The notes under the pieces: generated by a model
Told to the model about the DNA's origin: nothing
The model's input: the letters and a program-made list of their open reading frames with translations, nothing else
Databases searched by the model: none
Assembly (NCBI GenBank): GCA_963995525.1
Contig: OZ023206.1
Span: 72,935,506 to 72,999,505 of the forward strand
Source of the DNA: Escarpia spicata
Lineage: Eukaryota; Annelida; Polychaeta; Sabellida; Siboglinidae
Direction: 5' to 3'
DNA: 64,000 nucleotides
Shown: positions 63,164 through 64,000 of the stretch, in pieces
Position numbering within the stretch: position 1 is the stretch's first letter
Layout: every line of letters begins with the position of its first letter
Made by a program: the position numbers and the translations under genes

Positions 63164-64000
<837 letters not shown>

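Overview
This is eukaryotic genomic DNA, most likely from a marine invertebrate. It is AT-rich, has multi-exon genes with GT-AG introns, long CA/GT and trinucleotide microsatellites, tandem satellites and many decayed non-LTR retrotransposons. I cannot fix the phylum from the sequence. No prokaryotic operons, CRISPR arrays, tRNA or rRNA genes were seen.

The backbone of the window is a cluster of fibrinogen-related (FReD) lectin-like genes, all with the same five-exon plan: exon 1 encodes a signal peptide, an acidic linker and a Gln-rich coiled coil, and exons 2-5 encode one fibrinogen C-terminal domain, with intron phases 1, 0, 1, 1. Gene A (3461-13152, +) is complete apart from a TGA in exon 2. 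Gene B (30401-37211, +) is open throughout, 319 residues. Locus C (44206-45961, +) is wreckage: two first exons and one exon 2 with a lost donor. Gene D (49748-56073, -) is an open 272-residue copy in inverted orientation. The proteins would be secreted coiled-coil oligomers with a C-terminal FReD, the architecture of ficolin-like and FREP-type recognition proteins. That role is inferred.

Region by region: 1-2667 is a decayed CR1/L2-like LINE. 2668-13152 holds gene A, with a better-preserved LINE of the same family in intron 4. 13153-19900 holds downstream sequence, a 50-bp satellite with a 150-bp higher-order period (14300-16090), a LINE fragment, a 53-bp tandem repeat and an orphan homologous ORF pair. 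19905-23123 is an RTE-like LINE. 23830-28514 is a third CR1/L2-like copy with a second LINE nested inside it (25572-27350). 28515-30240 is a degenerate repeat leading into the gene B promoter. 29600-37553 is gene B. 37870-40745 is a reverse-strand LINE broken by a 43-bp tandem array. 41750-44050 holds an RTE 5' fragment and more of the degenerate repeat. 44050-47937 is locus C with a LINE at its 3' side. 47938-56160 is gene D. 56160-60400 is intergenic sequence with minisatellites. 60406-64000 holds an interrupted PLDLST-containing ORF and a large inverted repeat that runs off the window.

The most interesting signals are a roughly 716-bp block of intron 1 almost identical between genes A and B although the flanking DNA is clearly diverged, a 20-bp minisatellite ending exactly at the exon 3 acceptor and repeating that acceptor-like sequence, exon 1 repeat-number variation that changes linker and coil length, and the large inverted repeat at the right end.
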